From Flagellimonas maritima (GTDB taxonomy: Bacteria > Bacteroidota > Bacteroidia > Flavobacteriales > Flavobacteriaceae), in the NCBI RefSeq assembly GCF_003269425.1, contig NZ_CP030104.1, forward strand, positions 1,793,501 through 1,857,500: DNA of 64,000 bases, written 5' to 3'. Under the pieces are notes generated by a model. It ran no database searches and was not told the DNA's origin. It was given only the letters and a program-made list of their open reading frames with translations. This document shows, piece after piece, positions 61,920 through 64,000 of this stretch. The position numbers and the translations under genes were made by a program. Every line of letters begins with the position of its first letter. Position 1 is the first letter of the stretch.

Positions 61920-62046
61920 GATAACGTGTTTCAGTATTAATTTTCTAAAACTATAAAAAAGGATGAAAGGAAGGAAGAAAAATCCTGATTTAAAGAATAT
62001 AAGAGTTTTCTCTAAAGCGAAAAACTTGTGAAATAATCAAGGATGC

Positions 62047-62424
62047 TTAGAAAATTCCGTAAGAGTTGGCAAGGATCAACAAAGAAAGGAGTAGAAAAAA
62101 TAAAGCGGGCAATGATTTTTTTAATGCATCACTTACCTTTATGTGCATACCGATAGCTCCTAACATAAGCAATGCCATAATTGCTGCTGCAGGGACTGCT
62201 AGAATTGGAATCCATATAGAAATTAGCAATAATGTGGCACTAATGATTTTAAGTCCTCCAACAATATACATTATCGTATCGTTTAAACCATAAGCTTCAA
62301 ATTCAGCTTTCATACTTTTTGCATTGCCTGCGCGCCACTCTGTAGACTTATTAAAACGAAAAAACCAAACATTTATAATGCTGATAAAAATTATAATTTT
62401 AGCGGCAATGACAATATATTCCAT
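62047..62424 (-). CDS. DoxX-like membrane protein
   Basis: A 125-residue protein with four hydrophobic helices. RFNKSTEWRAGNAKSMKAEF and EAYGLNDTIMYIVGGLKIIS form the loop and second-helix region typical of DoxX-like proteins; GIHMKI-type and KKSLPALFFLLLSLLILANS segments follow. Function unclear. Divergent from a paralogue at 62470 with 45 bases between. Confidence 0.75.
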   Translation of the reverse strand: MEYIVIAAKIIIFISIINVWFFRFNKSTEWRAGNAKSMKAEFEAYGLNDTIMYIVGGLKIISATLLLISIWIPILAVPAAAIMALLMLGAIGMHIKVSDALKKSLPALFFLLLSLLILANSYGIF

Positions 62425-62469
62425 TTGTTTAATGATTTATAAGTAAATTTAAACAAAATATTTTAAATA

Positions 62470-62850
62470 TTGAATTTACAACTTTTACCGGTAGGTGTCT
62501 CCAATTTATTGCTGGTCACAATGATTTTTTCTGGCGTGTCGTTTATCGTATTTGGGATAAGCTGTTTAATTTCAAAATATATGAGGTTGGAATTTAAGCG
62601 CTACGGTCTGGAAAAATTTAGAATTGCCAATGGATATCTTCAAATCCTAGGAGGGACTAGTCTTTTGGCAGGTATTTATTACCTTCCACTGGCCCTAATT
62701 TCAAGTTTTTGTCTTTGCTTATTGATGATGTGTGGATTTATAGTGAGAATAAAAATAAAAGATGGTCTTATAAAATCGTTTCCAGCTCTATTTTATATGT
62801 TACTTAATTTGGGAATATTCATAAAATTGTGGGAATTTTACAATGTTTAG
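62470..62850 (+). CDS. DoxX-like membrane protein, diverged paralogue
   Basis: A 126-residue, four-helix membrane protein. RLEFKRYGLEKFRIANGYLQ and ILGGTSLLAGIYYLPLALIS align in layout with KAEFEAYGLNDTIMYIVGGL of the neighbour, and both end ...KSFPALFYMLLNLGIF / KKSLPALFFLLLSLLIL. It starts at TTG 62470, since the next in-frame ATG at 62521 would cut the first helix. Function unknown. Confidence 0.65.
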   Translation: MNLQLLPVGVSNLLLVTMIFSGVSFIVFGISCLISKYMRLEFKRYGLEKFRIANGYLQILGGTSLLAGIYYLPLALISSFCLCLLMMCGFIVRIKIKDGLIKSFPALFYMLLNLGIFIKLWEFYNV

Positions 62851-62992
62851 TTATTTAATTACAATGATAAACAAAAAGTATAAAGATTTTGAAGAAGAAA
62901 GAAAATAGAATCCCTATTGTTGAACAAGCATAATGATAAAACTCACTTTGACCAAAAGATTGCTTAAAGGCTAAAACAATAAAAACCAAATA

Positions 62993-63379
62993 TTGAAAAC
63001 ACAAACAAAATCAAGGAATAAAAATGTGTTGGGTACTGAGCTACAAGCTTGTTGTCATACTCCTAAAACGGGGTTTTATCGCGATGGATTTTGCAGAACG
63101 GGACCCGAAGATGTAGGAACCCACGTGGTATGTGCCATCATGACCGAAGAGTTTTTAATTTATACAAAAGCTCAGGGCAACGACTTGAGCAGCCCAATGC
63201 CGATGTATGATTTTCCCGGTCTTCAACCTGGTAACAAATGGTGTTTGTGCGCATCACGCTGGAAACAGGCTCAGAAGGCTGGAAAAGCCCCTGTAGTAGT
63301 TCTGGAAGCTACCCATGAAAAAGCCTTACAGATTATTGATTTTGAACTGTTATTGGAACATAAATATAGTAATGCCTAA
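62993..63379 (+). CDS. DUF2237 family protein
   Basis: A 128-residue cytosolic protein with the DUF2237 signature: NVLGTELQACCHTPKTGFYR, DGFCRTGPEDVGTHVVCAIM, FPGLQPGNKWCLCASRWKQA and VLEATHEKALQII. Many conserved Cys. The start is TTG at 62993; no ATG precedes the conserved region. Function unknown. Its end overlaps the converging FAD oxidoreductase by 4 bases. Confidence 0.85.
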   Translation: MKTQTKSRNKNVLGTELQACCHTPKTGFYRDGFCRTGPEDVGTHVVCAIMTEEFLIYTKAQGNDLSSPMPMYDFPGLQPGNKWCLCASRWKQAQKAGKAPVVVLEATHEKALQIIDFELLLEHKYSNA

Positions 63380-64000
63380 AGTTCTTCCATAAGTTTTATG
63401 GCCGCAGACTCTCCAGAAGCCATTGCTGCATTCAACGAACCGTTCAATACATAATCACCTGCCACATAGACATTCTCGGACACTTTAATTTTATTGGGTG
63501 AAAGCTCCTTTTTTAAATTATCAATATCGGGTAGCGCTTGTTTTATGGTATATTTCCTAAGAAAACTTTTAGTGGCGATTTTACAATGTTTCAATAATTC
63601 GGAACTAACGGTTTCCACTAAATCTTTTTCGTTTAGCGTGTGATTCTTAACAATGGTTACTGATAATATTGGGTCGCCAGAAACAGTTTGATCGAAAGGA
63701 TAATAAAGGTTATTTGTAAAAGCGTCTTTATCTGCAACCAATCCTATAATTCCTTCATCAAAGGTCTTCTTTTCAACGGTAAAATACAGGTTGTCGCAGC
63801 TTTTCCATCCAAGGTTGTTCAAATCGTGCTCTCCAGTTTCAATGGTAATAGGCGTAGTCACCAAAATGGCGTCACTTTGCAGTACTTCACCATTTTCCAA
63901 ATGAATTTTATTTGAACTTATTTTAGAGACGCGATGCCCAAATTTGATTTCACTATTTTTTAGTTGATTCGCCAACTGTTCTGAAATCGCTCCTATTCCG
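63376..64000 (-). CDS. FAD-dependent amine-oxidase/desaturase-type oxidoreductase (partial)
   Basis: The C-terminal ~208 residues of a flavin oxidoreductase; the gene runs off the right edge. The first visible residues GIGAISEQLANQLKNSEIKF are the internal family segment (GGIGAIPxxLA), so the TTG at 63975 is not the start. SDAILVTTPI, then SENVYVAGDYVLNGSLNAAM and ASGESAAIKLMEEL near the end is the FAD-binding C-terminal motif. It resembles phytoene-desaturase-like or amine-oxidase proteins; substrate unknown. Confidence 0.75.
   Translation of the reverse strand, partial: GIGAISEQLANQLKNSEIKFGHRVSKISSNKIHLENGEVLQSDAILVTTPITIETGEHDLNNLGWKSCDNLYFTVEKKTFDEGIIGLVADKDAFTNNLYYPFDQTVSGDPILSVTIVKNHTLNEKDLVETVSSELLKHCKIATKSFLRKYTIKQALPDIDNLKKELSPNKIKVSENVYVAGDYVLNGSLNAAMASGESAAIKLMEEL

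Overview
The window looks like a chromosomal segment from a marine member of the Flavobacteriaceae (Bacteroidota). The base composition is AT-rich. Several 5' regions carry the Bacteroidota -7 promoter element TAnnTTTG. Lineage-typical families are present: DUF2480, DUF3078, DUF1460, a type IX-secreted subtilisin, SdhCAB of the b558 type, and many lipoproteins ending the signal in a Cys followed by acidic residues. The genus cannot be fixed by reading alone. I recognised no tRNA, rRNA, CRISPR array, transposase-type insertion sequence or prophage.

Layout. 1-9.4 kb: an XRE/S24-type regulator, a methionine-type aminotransferase overlapping a solitary Vsr endonuclease, the sdhCAB operon, a SIMPL protein, a collagen-like lipoprotein and a membrane GAF-AraC regulator. 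9.5-23.6 kb: rimK with a response-regulator remnant, a large sortilin-type beta-propeller protein, pepP, a tiny membrane protein, sua5, brnQ, a small zinc-ribbon protein, thiL and three lipoproteins. 23.6-32.9 kb: a long Suf iron-sulfur operon (sufA, B, C, D, S, E, sufT-like, DUF2480, DUF3078), interrupted by a frameshifted four-helix-bundle gene and a metallo-beta-lactamase-fold lipoprotein. 33-39.6 kb: hflX, an EEP nuclease, a secreted S8 protease, a PolB-like exonuclease and a sugar-binding-like lipoprotein. 39.6-54.2 kb: the haem gene cluster hemA-C-D-E, GNAT, DUF6973-like, hemF, hemB and further genes on the minus strand, with an AraC regulator, a ThuA protein, a DUF1460 protein and hemH on the other side. 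54.3-64 kb: MATE exporter, GSDH-like dehydrogenase, AraC regulator, lactonase, a zinc-ribbon/SPFH pair, two DoxX-like proteins, DUF2237 and a partial FAD oxidoreductase.

Functionally, the window supplies Fe-S assembly (Suf) and most of haem synthesis (hemA, C, D, E, F, B, H; hemL and a protoporphyrinogen oxidase are not seen). One main client is nearby: succinate dehydrogenase with its three Fe-S clusters and b-type haem.

The most interesting material sits in gene junctions. (1) A 471-bp element carrying a DUF559 endonuclease-like ORF lies exactly between hemC and hemD. It has inverted terminal repeats and an apparent 4-bp target duplication (CAGT). It supplies a new tail and stop to HemC and is fused in frame to HemD. 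Removing the element and one CAGT restores a hemC TAA stop followed two bases later by a GTG start for hemD. (2) At least nine intergenic arrays have a strict 7-base period but unrelated sequences. They bracket two independently frameshifted four-helix-bundle genes and a 58-residue membrane protein. (3) REP-like palindromes built on CTCGAGCGCAGTCGAG occupy three operon gaps.
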